Assembly (NCBI GenBank): GCA_037903475.1
Contig: JBAJFG010000004.1
Coordinates: 372,001-436,000, forward strand
From: Ancylostoma caninum
Taxonomy: Eukaryota; Nematoda; Chromadorea; Rhabditida; Ancylostomatidae
Reading direction: 5' to 3'
Length of the DNA stretch: 64,000 nt
Position 1 is the stretch's first letter. The number at the start of each line of letters is the position of its first letter. Of this stretch, positions 12,168 to 23,304 are shown one piece after another. Under the pieces are notes generated by a model. The model was not told the DNA's origin. It saw only the letters and a program-made list of their open reading frames with translations, and searched no databases. The translations under genes and the position numbers were made by a program.

Positions 12168-12777
12168 CTTCACCACCGGTACCCGGCACTTTCCTCACTT
12201 TCGATTTTGTTTATCTCCTTGTCTCATTTTCCTCCTTATGATAGAATTGTTTGGAGGAGTTATGCCCTTTTTCTCATTCTGAACAGCATTTTTGGTCATG
12301 ACAAATGTTTCGCAAACGTTTTGGACTAAAACTTCAGTTAGCGAACGTTTTGGCCATTTCGAGGACAGAGACTCATGAAAAAATTTGCTGTGTGATCGCT
12401 TAGTTTCTCCAGAAAGAACAAAATTTTGCCTACATCCGCTTGTTTTTTCTTCTACGAAAGAACCGGAAGTCAGTGAAACGTCCGTTTTGACGAGATCTTT
12501 TTTTCTACTTACTGCCAGCTTTTTTCTTCCTGAGTCTAACCCCACATTAGTGCAGACATTATCCCATCTTCCCTCATATTGTTTAAACAATATCGTGTCT
12601 TTCCAACTTGAAGTTCTTGATTAGGTACTATTTTTTTTCTTTCCCAATTGTGCACTTGTTTTTAGATGTTAGATGTGTAGTCATGTGGTCATAAATTTCC
12701 AGTGAAGTGCTTTTCTACTGTATTGAAGCAGATTTTAATAAATATATGTATTTGGTCATATAATCGTTTAATTGTTT
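12168..12777 (+). other. Probable 3' UTR of the small gene
   Basis: No in-phase coding continues after the TGA. The stretch is T-rich and ends with AATAAA at 12737-12742, about 570 nt after the stop, which could be the poly(A) signal. A minus-strand open frame of 131 codons (12195-12590) lies here, but it has no recognised motif and I treat it as chance. Confidence 0.35.
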
Positions 12778-12864
12778 CAGGTGTCATTCGTCAATGGTGT
12801 TAACCAGTTGACTGCACTGAAACAGAACAGTCAACTGATTAATAGCAGTGACGAATGACGCCTG
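12778..12864. ncRNA. Long imperfect hairpin, pre-miRNA-like or snapback MITE
   Basis: Two 37-nt arms (12778-12814 and 12828-12864) are reverse complements at 32 positions, and two of the five exceptions are G-U pairs on the plus strand. The loop is 13 nt. Both arms contain GTCATTCGTCA or its complement. Size and pairing resemble a microRNA precursor, but a short palindromic transposon would look the same, and the hairpin sits just inside the right end of the inverted-repeat unit. Small-RNA data would separate the two. Confidence 0.5.
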
Positions 12865-13036
12865 AGAACAATCTAAAGAAGCAGAATTAGAGGGCCTAAA
12901 GAGGGCCAATACCAGGGCATTCCGGCCCAAACGCGCGAGCGACATGGGCGAGAACGGGGCTTCGCTCGTTTCTTGCGTCGCCCCCCGCTCGTTCGGAACT
13001 CTGTCTGGTAGATTGTTGCCCCTGGAATTGTCTGAG

Positions 13037-13635
13037 TAGAGGGCGCAGAGGAAATTTTTATCGATTGATAGTGTCACTTCGCTGCCCCAATTTCAGCTTC
13101 AGCCAGTCAGTTCCTTTTCCTTCAGAGGTCCGCATCTCTGCTAAAGTACTACTTTTTGATCATTTTTGGTAAGGAGAGGTAAGTTTCGGTATGAATGGCC
13201 ATCTACCGACATAATGTGATCGTCGAACATTCCTATGGATCCGTAAACTCTACATTCAGGAACATCTAGATTAAAAAACTGGAGTGTTTAGCAATAGTAC
13301 CTCAGAGTTTAGAACACATACGCAAACTTGAGGCGCATACACGGAGATGAATCAATCACAGTGGAGGGACGCTGCACAATCAGTTCGATATTTTCTAACG
13401 ATGTTCCACATCACACCAATTTATTCAATTCTCCAAATGGCAGACGCCAGTGGGCAGGCTCGGCACTGGAGATAGGTTTGGGTACTGGGTCTAAAGCGGA
13501 TATCTCGCTTATTTCTGCGACTTTTTCGCTGGAACTTTGGCAATTGCATATGGACTCGACTCGCTACCATTATGTAATGAGCAATCAAGCTCAAAAGTTC
13601 TGCCAGGACACTGCCTTTAACAACGGGGTGGGACA
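13037..13635. other. Spacer, nothing recognised
   Basis: No supported gene. A plus-strand frame of 105 codons (13328-13645) overlaps the start of the foldback repeat and has no family motif. Near 13604-13650 the phrase GGACACTGCCTTTAA occurs twice, which may mark duplication at the edge of the next element. Confidence 0.35.
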
Positions 13636-14333
13636 CTGCCTTTAAAGGCAGCGTCCCACCTCAAGATCGTTTTTGAGATCTCAACGTGAAAAGAATCTCC
13701 AGGAGCTGATGATCACAACGGTATACGTGGTTCGATGCAAGACTGCTGAACCTGAACTGCAAGACTGAAAGCCCCATCTCCGAGCTCCAATTTTTAAGGA
13801 GCCTTTGGGCGGAGCCGGGGGCGGAGCTAAGAATCTTTCCGAATAATTCACTCCAGGAAGCGCACCTACTGAGAAAATTGGCATTCCTCGTGAGTGTTTC
13901 TCATCAACTCCCTAACAGAATAGGAACTGCCTTCCATGTGTGACTAACAAAGGGGTTTACGGTCCGGAAACCCTGAAATTCCGCTTTGACTCCGGAGCCA
14001 ATGTGGAATCGCAGGGTTTCCGTCCAACGTACTACCTTGCTCGCCGCAAATGGAGAGCAGTTTCCACTCCGTCTGGGAGTTGATCAGGAACTCTCACGGA
14101 GCATGCGATTTTCACCAGGAGATGCCCCTCCTGGAGTGAATTATTCGGAAAGTTACTTAGCTCCGCCCCCGGCTCCGCCCAAAGGCTCCTTAAAAATTGG
14201 GGCTGGGAGGTGGGGCTTTTCAGCAGTCTTGCATGGAGTCACGTATACTGTTGTGATCATCGGCTCCTGGAGATTCTTTTCGCTTTAAGGTCTCAAAAAC
14301 GATCGTGAGGTGGGACGCTGCCTTTAAAGGGAG
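13636..14333. mobile_element. Foldback element with arms of about 240 bp
   Basis: The left arm (13636-13883) and right arm (14103-14333) are long inverted repeats with a spacer of about 220 bp. The match runs through CCTTTAAAGGCAGCGTCCCA at the outer edge and a block built on GGCGGAGCCGGGGGCGGAGC in the middle, to TTCACTCCAGGA near the centre. The left arm carries a short insertion relative to the right. The outer left edge also holds a local palindrome around TTTAAA. No transposase is present. This looks like a foldback or long-TIR non-autonomous DNA transposon; the two arms would form a very stable RNA hairpin if transcribed. Confidence 0.8.
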
Positions 14334-17300
14334 CACTCACGGAAATTTCCACTTCTGAAATGAGTCGCTTGCCATGTAGCCGGCCGCTAGACAATCGCAA
14401 CAGTGTGTTGAACACCGTGGATGGCCACCTACCCGCAAAGATGCTGCGGTGGACACATCCGCCGCTATGGACAAAAGGGTTTCGTCGCGTCAGTTAACGC
14501 ATTGACAGGATGTGTGCATGTGGTCTAGCAGAGGGTTTTGTGTGGAATTCGTACCGTTTGCAGGGTTTCGTGGCGAGGCTCATCACGGAACACTCGTCCG
14601 CGCCGTGGACACGCATGAAATGCCGCCATCATTTTCTGCGTTTTTCGAATGTTTCACGCCACCTCATCATTGTCGATGAGTTCATCGTCCCTAAAAACCC
14701 CGATATACTGCAAAATCATCAACACAGAAATGTCCGTGAGTGCTGTCTTTAAGCTCTTGTCCCATGTACAACCAACATTTCAAACTCTAGCTAAACAACA
14801 AACGACACGTCACGAAAAGTGACTTCGTAGTTCCTGGTTTCCAAGGCACGATGGGAGGGGTGATGGTGCAAGGTCTAAACCTCAGCAGGAATATGCGTTC
14901 GTAATAAAAGAAAGAGGCTATGAGAGGTGAAATTACCGCGAAAACTAGTTCTGAAATGCGAAACAGTCTGTTGAGCAACTGGAGATATGCCAATGGAAGT
15001 CTCCGTTCGATGTAATCTTTTAGCAGAGATCAGACAGGATTTCTTGTAGCGTATGGTTATTATGGATGGATAAACCACAAATTGGGGAAAAACTCCGTTT
15101 ATCTGCAATATAATCACATACGTCACGTTCATTTATTACTCCTTTAAGACACGTTAACAACAATGGTTATTACTTCAAGTGATCAAAAATCAGCACTAAA
15201 TTTTCACGCAGTGTTGCCATATTCAAACTGCACGTTTACGTTTCTAATTGGTACGTAGTTATCCTTGTAGTGGCAGATATTTCGAGGATAGTAGGGAAAT
15301 TTATAGAGGGTCCATTTTTGCTAAGGCGGAGGTATACAGAATCATAAATCGTAACTTCTTATTGGATCATCTAGTCGCGAGATATTTTCGCCCATATTTT
15401 GTACGCAGGGTTATTCTATACCCAGGTCATGAGAATCCTAATCCAAATGTGCCATAATTTTGTTTTTGTAAGGTTCTAATGAAAAGTCTGTATTAAAATT
15501 GAGCAGAATGCCAGTTTTTAAAGAAAGAGAGCAGTAACATCCAAAATGATGTTGGTATTCGTAGCTGGTACATGGAATAATTCTAGTATGCAAAATTTGA
15601 GAAACATTTGTACGACACTGTATCTTATCGTCATTGTTATTTCCCATCCCGACGCCAAAACTACGTAGGATTTTCATTCATATTCCTACAGTAATCTCGT
15701 TGTAATCTTACAAAAACAGGACTACGGTACAAAACAGTTGCGATTTTCGTATCCCAACGCAAGCATGGGCGAAATTCTTTCACGATGACCGATCTGATGA
15801 CAAGTCACAGTTTATAAGTCCGTGGGATGTATTTATAATGTCTAACTATGTATGTATGTAAGGAAAGAAGGTATGATTTTTCTACAAACCGGATAGACCT
15901 AGCAAGACTGGCACCGTCACTTGATCTTTGAAAAAATCCGTTATTTTTTAGGAAGCGAGAATCATAGTTGAGCTTCATTGAATCATGTGGCTGCCCCTCG
16001 AAGGCAAAAAAGCGTTAATTCGAAATGCCAATGTAAAAAATGCCGTATGAGACGGATGCATTTGGATGCGCTCGATGAAAAATCTTAAAACATACCTTCG
16101 ACTCATGAAAAAATCTGGCACTAATAAAGCTGTGTGGAGGATTTCTTTCACCTCCACTGAGAAGTTATCAAAATGGTGGGAACAGAGCCACCATTTTGGC
16201 AGAGAAAGGACTGAATCCGCATTTGATCAGTATTACTATGAAAAGAGGACAAAAAGAGGAAAAATGAGGAGAAAACTCAAAGAAGAAAGGCACGATCTAC
16301 CGCTGGTTCCGAAACTATACAAATTACATAAAATTGAATCAAAATCTACTCAGTAATTGGCGGGCTTTCGAGAAGTAAGTTACGTTCTTCAGAATTTTCC
16401 CGGAAACCTGTGTCGTGGAATATTCGACAGGCTAGAACGATTGTACAGGAAAATGTCCACGAATAGGACTTAAATATTTATAGAATTGCCATTTCTGAAG
16501 TGGATTGTAGCATTGTCGACAGCCCAGGGCGTGTTGATACCCTTCAGGTACGTTCGCTGACTGCTTCAGATGATTTATGCTTTCTCCCACGACTGAGCTT
16601 TACTGGGTTTTTGTTTGCTGCATGTTCGCGTGAGCACATAAAAAAGTGGATACAAAGATAATTCATTGCATGAAGATGAATAGGTGAATTGGTGAACTTT
16701 GAACGCGAACAAGCAGCAGCTCCTTTGAGCCCGTCGCGAGCCATCCATGTGACATTAGAGGGTTTTTGTCTGGAGCACGTGCTCACGAAATGGAGCCAGG
16801 CCAGGCATCCAAGATGGCTGGGAAGAACTCGAAGGACGACCGGCTTGGAATAAAAATTGCTTGAACAACTAGCGGCAGCGACAAACGAAGCGGGTGCGCT
16901 ACGGTCCCCGGGGACCATCGGGTTTCGCTCTGCCGATGCCCTCGAGGATGACTAGCGCAGAACTGCGAATTCCACGTGACTCGCAAGCACATGGAGCTTG
17001 CGAGAGGGTATTTACTTATTTATAATTTGTTTGCAAATGTAAACATATGATCATAGGGCGGACAATACATATCCCATTATCATATCGTTGAGAAGTAATA
17101 CATATGTACAAAGTACACAGTTCTGATGTGACCAATTCTTTGTATGCTGAGAGAGACATGGGAAGAATTCTCTTAAATTCAGTTGCGACTTTGATCGTGA
17201 AGCTTCTGATCCTGAACTAGGTTCTAGTATTAAATCAAGTGAAGAAACCACATTAACTGGAGAAGCTGGATAGAGGTTGTTGTGCTGCCTGTATCGATCC

Positions 17301-17556
17301 TTATAATGGTGGTAGGTTAAGCCCGAGAGGACGGAGGAAAAAGCTCCGGAAGCGCGCCTCGATTCGCCCGGAACCACGCCAGTCACAGGCTCGAAAAGAC
17401 CAACATGCCGATCAAAAGCTCCAGCAACCGCTTCCCGAATGCCTACCATTGCTCGTGTCGTGGCTACTTTCCCGCAGGCAAAGAACTCGTACAGTTGAAC
17501 ACGCGCAGAAATTTAGTAGTTATCTTGAGACGCATTATTTCAGGTTTCGTAAAGCA
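14334..17556. other. Spacer, nothing recognised
   Basis: About 3.2 kb without a supported gene. A basic 96-codon frame at 16066-16356 (+) and 124- and 132-codon frames on the minus strand (16544-16918, 17051-17449) are the largest open stretches. None shows a domain motif, and the last two lie in a moderately GC-rich patch, so they may be pieces of an unrecognised repeat. Confidence 0.35.
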
Positions 17557-17580
17557 GGGGGGGGGGTGGGGAGGGGAGGG
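17557..17580 (+). repeat. G-run tract with G-quadruplex potential
   Basis: Four or more G-runs occur within 24 nt (an eight-G run, then TGGGGAGGGGAGGG), which fits the usual G-quadruplex pattern. It is in non-coding DNA with no gene assigned nearby. Confidence 0.6.
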
Positions 17581-17670
17581 TGCCAGTTACAGTCGTCCAA
17601 CTTTATTTCCCTTCTTAAAAGCATTTAAAAGCATCTCCACGAAAACTCAAAAAGGACTGTAAATTTCGGT

Positions 17671-18207
17671 GGCGATACATTTGGCGAGAAAATATGTTTG
17701 GCAATACATTTCACGGGTAAAAGTTTTGCTTGTCAATATATTTTCCAGGAGAGTGAGTCAAGAGTCTGGTTGGGAATGCAAAAAGTGAGGGAATCTGTTG
17801 ACGATACATTTTACGGTTCTTTTGGCAATACAAAAGGAGTGAGAATGTCTTAACGGGATAAAATAGTGGGATAACGTTTTCATTCCATTCTTATTGTTAA
17901 TTGGAGGCTTAGCCATCGATGGTGTCGGCAAGAATGGCTCAGCTGGTAAGGCAGCAGCTTCCTAAGATTGGTATCATGGCACACTTCCTGATGATATCGA
18001 GATTTTTGCTGCGCGGTTAATAACCTCTCTGTTTGACGATACAATTGGCAAAGTTCGGATGGCGATACTATTAGAAAGGTTTGTTTGGCCATACTTTTGG
18101 TGGAACTTCTTATTTGGCAATACATTTAACAGACTTCGTTTGCCTGGGTAGTTGTCGAACCCGTCTGCACTATTGTCAAAAGAACCTCGCCAGATGTATC
18201 GCCATCC
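17671..18207 (+). repeat. Dispersed array of a degenerate TTGGCRATACATTT motif
   Basis: Nine direct, imperfect copies of a motif near TTGGCAATACATTT lie near 17671, 17698, 17730, 17799, 17822, 18033, 18061, 18086 and 18114, and one inverted copy (GATGTATCGCCATCC) near 18193. Spacing is irregular (about 23-210 bp). The pattern is denser than chance would give and could be subterminal repeats of an unidentified transposon, or a regulatory cluster. Confidence 0.5.
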
Positions 18208-20879
18208 AACATCAGAGAAGGCTCCCGTGATGCAACGCAGAGATTGTTAAAGTTTTCAACCCCTTTTTCATCCCATCAGCATGACCGTTAGCGAGGTGTA
18301 GCGCATGTCTGCACTGTCTAAATGCTTATAGAAACTTTCACAGAGTAATGGCAGCACTGTCTGAACTTCAATAACTCCAGTATACATATTTAAACAGGAA
18401 TAAGCATAAGGCTTTTGACTTCACATAGCTTGATGTTAGAGGAGTTCAACTGACAGCCGTTGCCAGCAATGCTACGTCGTTTGCAGCGCCGTATGTTAGG
18501 ACTGATCGACAAGCATCAGCTATTATTCCTACGAAAATAAAACTAGAGGGAGTCAAGATCGCATATCTCATGGCAGAGATTGTTCATGAATTTATAGAAC
18601 ACATCCCGTTTTTTAGGTTTTACCCTACGCGAAAATGTTGCGGTGTCAGGTCGGGAAAACTGAATGGTTGACCTCATTGGCAAATTCATCTCACAGCAGT
18701 AGTTTCATCCAAGAATGAACGCATGCATGCTTTGGTGTGAATTGCAGGCAGTTACGTACGCATATTCATAGCATCAAACACTCACCTTCGTCATATTGCC
18801 TTGTAGGCTTGAAGACTATGCTCCGCGGCAAATGCCAATGAATGCCTATGGTCACACCGGTATAGCTTCACGGTAGCTACTACGGTTCTCACAATAGCTG
18901 TTACGGTAGCAAAGTTTTGAAAGAAGTTATAAAAGGAAGACAAACGTTGCCATCTTTTTGGCTTATATTTTATGCTACATCTAGCCTGTATTACGGTTTA
19001 TTGCAGAAATACCAATAAATTGCATAGTGATTTGTGCTATCGAATAGATTGAGAATCAGTAGTAAAGACTGGATTTATCTTGAAGATCGTGGCATCTATA
19101 TCCATAGCTATCACGACGCTCAAGGTTACTGTATAGGGTTAGCGAGTAAGTTCGTGCAGTTTTTTCATGCGCACAGAAACCATTGCTTTTCATGAGCAAT
19201 GTCAGTCACACTGAATTGGTTGCAATACTCTTGCTTTCTTCTATTATTGTTGCCAGGGACAGGGCACCTTCTCAGCTTCATGTCTTCGAAAAACTGCGCT
19301 GTTTGAGACGAGGCAGTTGTAGCCCACAACTGCAACTCTCTGATCATATTTCACGAGATGAATAAGGAACTAATCAGTATAGGTGGTATATGACTGTACC
19401 AGACCTGTGGAGTTAGCGGCGGTGCAAATTCCCGCATTCCAATATCTTCCTTGTCGTTTTGGTGAAATTTGGGCAGAGAGATCGAGTATACCCAGTGTGG
19501 ACGATCTTCTCATATCGAGTATTTTAGGGTTCTGCATGAGATGCGTTAGCCAAACTTAAATATTGTTGAGAGTTAGCATAAATGCTGCGTTGTTGTTACA
19601 TTTGGAGCAACCTCTGCGGGTAAACGCCTCCATGGCTCGTAAACTGGGCGTTCAAAAAGAGGAACAACTTCAAAGCCAAATTTGTCATGTCTACAGCGGA
19701 GATATCACTTCTGTGCTGTCTTTCCAACAGTAAAGATTCCTCTTCAGACATTATCGATATCGCTACCCATTTGAGCCACACTTGCTCCACGATTGAAGTC
19801 GAACGGTAGTCGCTTGTGGGGAGGTTCAATTTCGTCAACTTGGAGGGTCGCATTCCACGCGCAAGGAAACAAGGTGGAGTGAGAATTGAGGATCGTGGTT
19901 GTGTTTGTGTAATGAGCACGTAAACAGCTACAATGATCAGTCAAGGGATCTTCAAGTCACCCTGAAAAAACAAATTGAAAAAACGGCACAAACATGTTCC
20001 CCAACCTAATACAGAGACCGCAGGATCCGTTGTCCGATGGCTGTTATTGAGCAGAATCAAGTCACGTTTATCTGCATTAGCACCGTACGCGTGGCATTGA
20101 AGCATATAAAAATTAGAATTGTCAGAAGCTACTCTGAAGGAAGTTCGAAAGTTATGGAGTCAAAACAACTTGATGCAAAACTTTTGTCCGCCTTTGTATT
20201 ATATAACTGTCTAGTGTTCCAAGCCCGTTCGCCTCGACGGGGGCCTGGATCACTGCACTCTTCTACAAAATAGGTTTGGACACGGTCAGTAAAAACAGCA
20301 TTGTGAAAAGATCTTGACGGTGCGGATGTTACATCCAAAACTAATTTCTCGCGCAGAAATATAATTGTCGGAGCAATGAGAAAGAAGCTGCTTCAGAAAT
20401 TGTGTGCCAAGAAATGCTGAGGGGACCACAGCATTTGTTCTCTGCTTGGCATAACAGATCAGTGGCAAACTTCTTACAATCTCAAGGAACGCTGATGGAG
20501 AGAATACACGAAGACAGAATGGTTAAAGTTGTTGCACGGGGGAACATGCGGACTCCGGCGCGACGTTTAGGTTTTTTGCAGCTAATGTTGCTCTAGCCGC
20601 GATAGCTACACTTATGACATCCATCAGCACAACGTTTAATTGCTGTACGTAAAGCATTGCTCATCTATAGAACACCAGTGAGAGGGAGCGCACAGAGAAA
20701 TGAGCACCACTGTGGCATGCCATACGACCTGCTGTCGAGAAGTTACGACAAGCATGCGAAAAATTCTCGAGGCAAGCTGAAGATTTATCTAAGTATGTAT
20801 TTACGATTCAGTCAGTTACAAAGTGGAGGGCATACCAAAGAGTACTGTAATATAATGCAATGATTTATTATCTCCACAA
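18208..20879. other. Spacer, nothing recognised
   Basis: No supported gene or element. Open frames here (for example 19596-19919 minus and 20037-20273 plus) have no recognisable motifs and no consistent splice context. Confidence 0.35.
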
Positions 20880-21789
20880 ACCTTGTCCGTACCTCAGCGT
20901 GGTGTGTGTGAACGGGTATGTGGGGAAGCCCCGTTTTCCTCCTATTACGAGAGGTCTTTCCCCGCACCCGGCCAACACGGAGGGTCCACCCCAGGGCCCA
21001 GCCAGCCAGAAGGGGTGGCACTTCACACTCGCTTAGGTAGCAATGAATCTGGTTTTAGTCCCTGCACTTCGTCAATCCGGATTATACGGCAGCGTTTTCA
21101 GAAATCGAGGTGGAATCCTGGGGCACATTAGGCTGCCACAATGATAAGGACCTAGGAAACTTTAGCAAACGATTGCGGACACGGACTACTCATCTGACAG
21201 TAGGGACCTACAGCTGCTGATCGATCTGCTATCAATCTCAGCTGAGCCTTTTGATGCAGGAAACGGAGCGAATCAAATTTGATGTCATCGGGCTCTGCGG
21301 GACGAAGAGAAGGAACCTGCTGAGCTACACATGGAGCAATGGAGCTAGAGGGTTTCTGAGATCTAGAAGGGACAACTCCACATCAGGAGGAATTGGCTTC
21401 ACTGTCGCCCCTCACTTGATACCGAAGATTCAGCAAGTAAGCTTCTCTTCCCATCAGATAGGTATTTTGGATTTGCAGCTAGATAAGAAGACCAGGGTAT
21501 CGGTGATCCAAATCTACACGCCAACAGCGGACAAGAACGAGGCGGGTCATACTGACTTCTACGACGAGGCTCGAGAAAATGCGGCGAGGTGCAGGAGTGA
21601 CTACAAGATCATCTCCTTAGACTTCAACACATACGTTGGCCCGAAGAGACTGTACGGAGCTTTTGACGGGCGATGGAGCGAGGCAGTCATCGAATGGTAC
21701 CGGCGTGAAAAGAAATGTCCCCTTGGTAGACCCCCACCAGGTGGAGTGGCCCTCTTTCGACACGATATAACATCGTTGATGACAGAATG
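20880..21789 (+). mobile_element. RTE-type non-LTR retrotransposon, internally deleted
   Basis: From about 21,160 the plus strand reads as an APE-type endonuclease of the RTE class. ETERIKFDVIGLCGTKRR corresponds to the QETK motif with its Glu changed to Gly, followed by GGIGFTV, VIQIYTPTAD and ISLDFNTYVG (family form GDFNA). Directly after this the frame continues as DGRWSEAVIEWYRREKKCPL and GRPPPGG, which resembles the C-terminal tail of RTE proteins (RW...W.PR..KR..GRPP). The reverse transcriptase between them is missing, so a large deletion has joined endonuclease and tail in frame (open frame 21251-21790, 179 codons). The GC-richer stretch 20880-21130 may be the element's 5' leader. Confidence 0.75.
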
Positions 21790-22029
21790 AGGTGCCTTGT
21801 CCACTGGTCCACAGGAGCTTAAACGAAAGTCGATTGGAAGGGATACTACGAACAGCAACACGGCAACCGCCGAGTTTGAAGCAGAGATTAACCAAGTAAA
21901 TAAGATTTGTAAACGAATAAAAATGCCGATATTTACACTGATTATGAGTACTATGGGGGAAACGCTGGTAGTGGAAATGGTTTCAACGGAAATTGTAGAT
22001 CCCATGCCAGGTAAGAGAAGTGGCCGCTA

Positions 22030-23150
22030 ACACCGCAAGTCCGTCGGTGGGTAAGATCGGGCGCCGGACACCAACTTGTACAGCAGGACCGCCAACCAGT
22101 TCCAGGCGCACGGCTGCATGTTGCAAGGGATGACATGGCCTCGTGGAATGACGAAACAAGCTTGAAAAAGAGAAAAAGAAAGAAAGAAAAAAAGAAAAAG
22201 AGGCACGGCGTTCCCGATGGGCACATTGAGTGGGTTCGGATTCTCTACGCCGACCCAAAGAGTCAAGTGAAGGTAGCCGCCGGCACGTCTGCAGAATTTC
22301 CCATCCGTGCACCAGGGTTCGGCACTCTCTCCGCTCCTTTCCATCATCGTCATGGACGCCGCCACGCTAGACTTGCAGAAAACGGTACCCCGAACCCTTT
22401 TCTTCGCTGATGACGTTGTGCTCGCCTGAAAGGCAAACACGATCTGGAGCTGCGAACGCAGGCATGGAAGGACTGACTGACAACCGACGTCCATGGGAAC
22501 GGCACCATCAGAGTTGACGGCACTGATCTCCTGAGGACCGATGCACTCAAATACCTAGGCTCAACGGTTGAATTCGAGGGAAGCCTCTCAGGTGCAGTCT
22601 TAGCGCGCGTTACCGCCACTTGGATGAAATGGCGTTCATTGGCTGGCGTACTGTGCGACAAGAGCATCCCGGATCTCCTCAATTCGAAGCTCTACCGAAC
22701 AGTTGTGCGTGCTGTCGCTCTTTATGGCGCTGAGTGTTGGGCCGCGAATGTCGTAGAACGACGTCTTAGTGCCAAGGAAATGAAGATGCTACGCTGGATG
22801 GCTGGCATTACGCGACTCGACCACATCTGCAATGAAGACATCCGGCAACGTTTTGGCGTCGCTCCAATAACGGACAAGCTTAGCGAAGCTCACCTGCGAT
22901 GGTTTGGCCACGTGCTTCGTGCTGACAGCGACAGCGTGTGCAAAATTGGATTCAACATCGACGTAGCATGCAAGCGAGCAAAAGGACGTCCGAAGCAACG
23001 ATGGATGGACACGCTGCACGCCGATCTGAAAGTAGCTGGTATCCACTCGGACCAAGCACACGACAGGATAAAATGGCGTCAAGGGATCAGAAGAGCGAAC
23101 CCCGCCACCAAACGGGCAGACGCTAGAGAAGAAGAAGATAGTATAGCACA
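22030..23150 (+). mobile_element. Second RTE-like element, 3' half of reverse transcriptase
   Basis: From about 22,225 the reading is a non-LTR reverse transcriptase. IEWVRILYADPKSQVKVAAG is followed after a frameshift by SALSPLL and the catalytic box FFADDVVLA (near 22404). Then come the connection region (KYLGSTVEFEG, near 22550) and a long open frame 22624-23304 with ATWMKWRSLAGVLCDK, ALYGAECWAA, MKMLRWMAGITRLDH, RQRFGVAPI, LRWFGHVLRAD and GRPKQRWMDTL. This thumb and C-terminal order is characteristic of RTE-clade elements in nematodes and trematodes. The copy is 5'-truncated, frameshifted and inactive. The 22155-22205 stretch is a purine-rich low-complexity run. Its tail differs from the tail of the element ending at 21789, so two families are present. 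Confidence 0.8.
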
Positions 23151-23304
23151 GGATTTCTTGAAAGTTTCGAATGATGCTCTTATTGCAGAATTGACCCCGC
23201 AATCGATTGGATCACGATTCAGTCAGGATCTTGAAAGCGTAAAATTCCGTGGCTGTTGCCTTCAATGCATGTATGTACATTCACCAGGATTCGTATCGTA
23301 TTGA

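Larger units (their letters stand above)
10880..13036. mobile_element. Unit bounded by perfect 21-bp inverted repeats and TA dinucleotides
   Basis: The left boundary reads TA followed by CTCAGACAATTCCAGGGG and CAA (10878-10900). The right boundary (13016-13038) is its exact reverse complement, 23 of 23 positions including the TA. TA flanks plus terminal inverted repeats are the signature of Tc1/mariner-type insertion. No transposase is recognisable between the ends; instead the interval holds a plausible spliced small gene (11365-12167), its poly(A) signal and a long hairpin (12778-12864). It may be a non-autonomous element that carries host sequence, or two separate short insertions in opposite orientation. 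Confidence 0.45.

Noticed and set aside
12195..12590. 131-codon minus-strand ORF
   Set aside because: No motif and no splice context. It lies opposite the likely 3' UTR of the small gene and is probably chance.
17935..17970. tRNA-like A-box (TGGCTCAGCTGG)
   Set aside because: No B-box (GGTTCGANNCC) at the right distance and no acceptor-stem pairing, so it is not a tRNA gene; at most a degraded SINE head.
22027..22494. 155-codon minus-strand ORF
   Set aside because: It is the antisense of the RTE-like reverse-transcriptase remnant and its purine-rich run.
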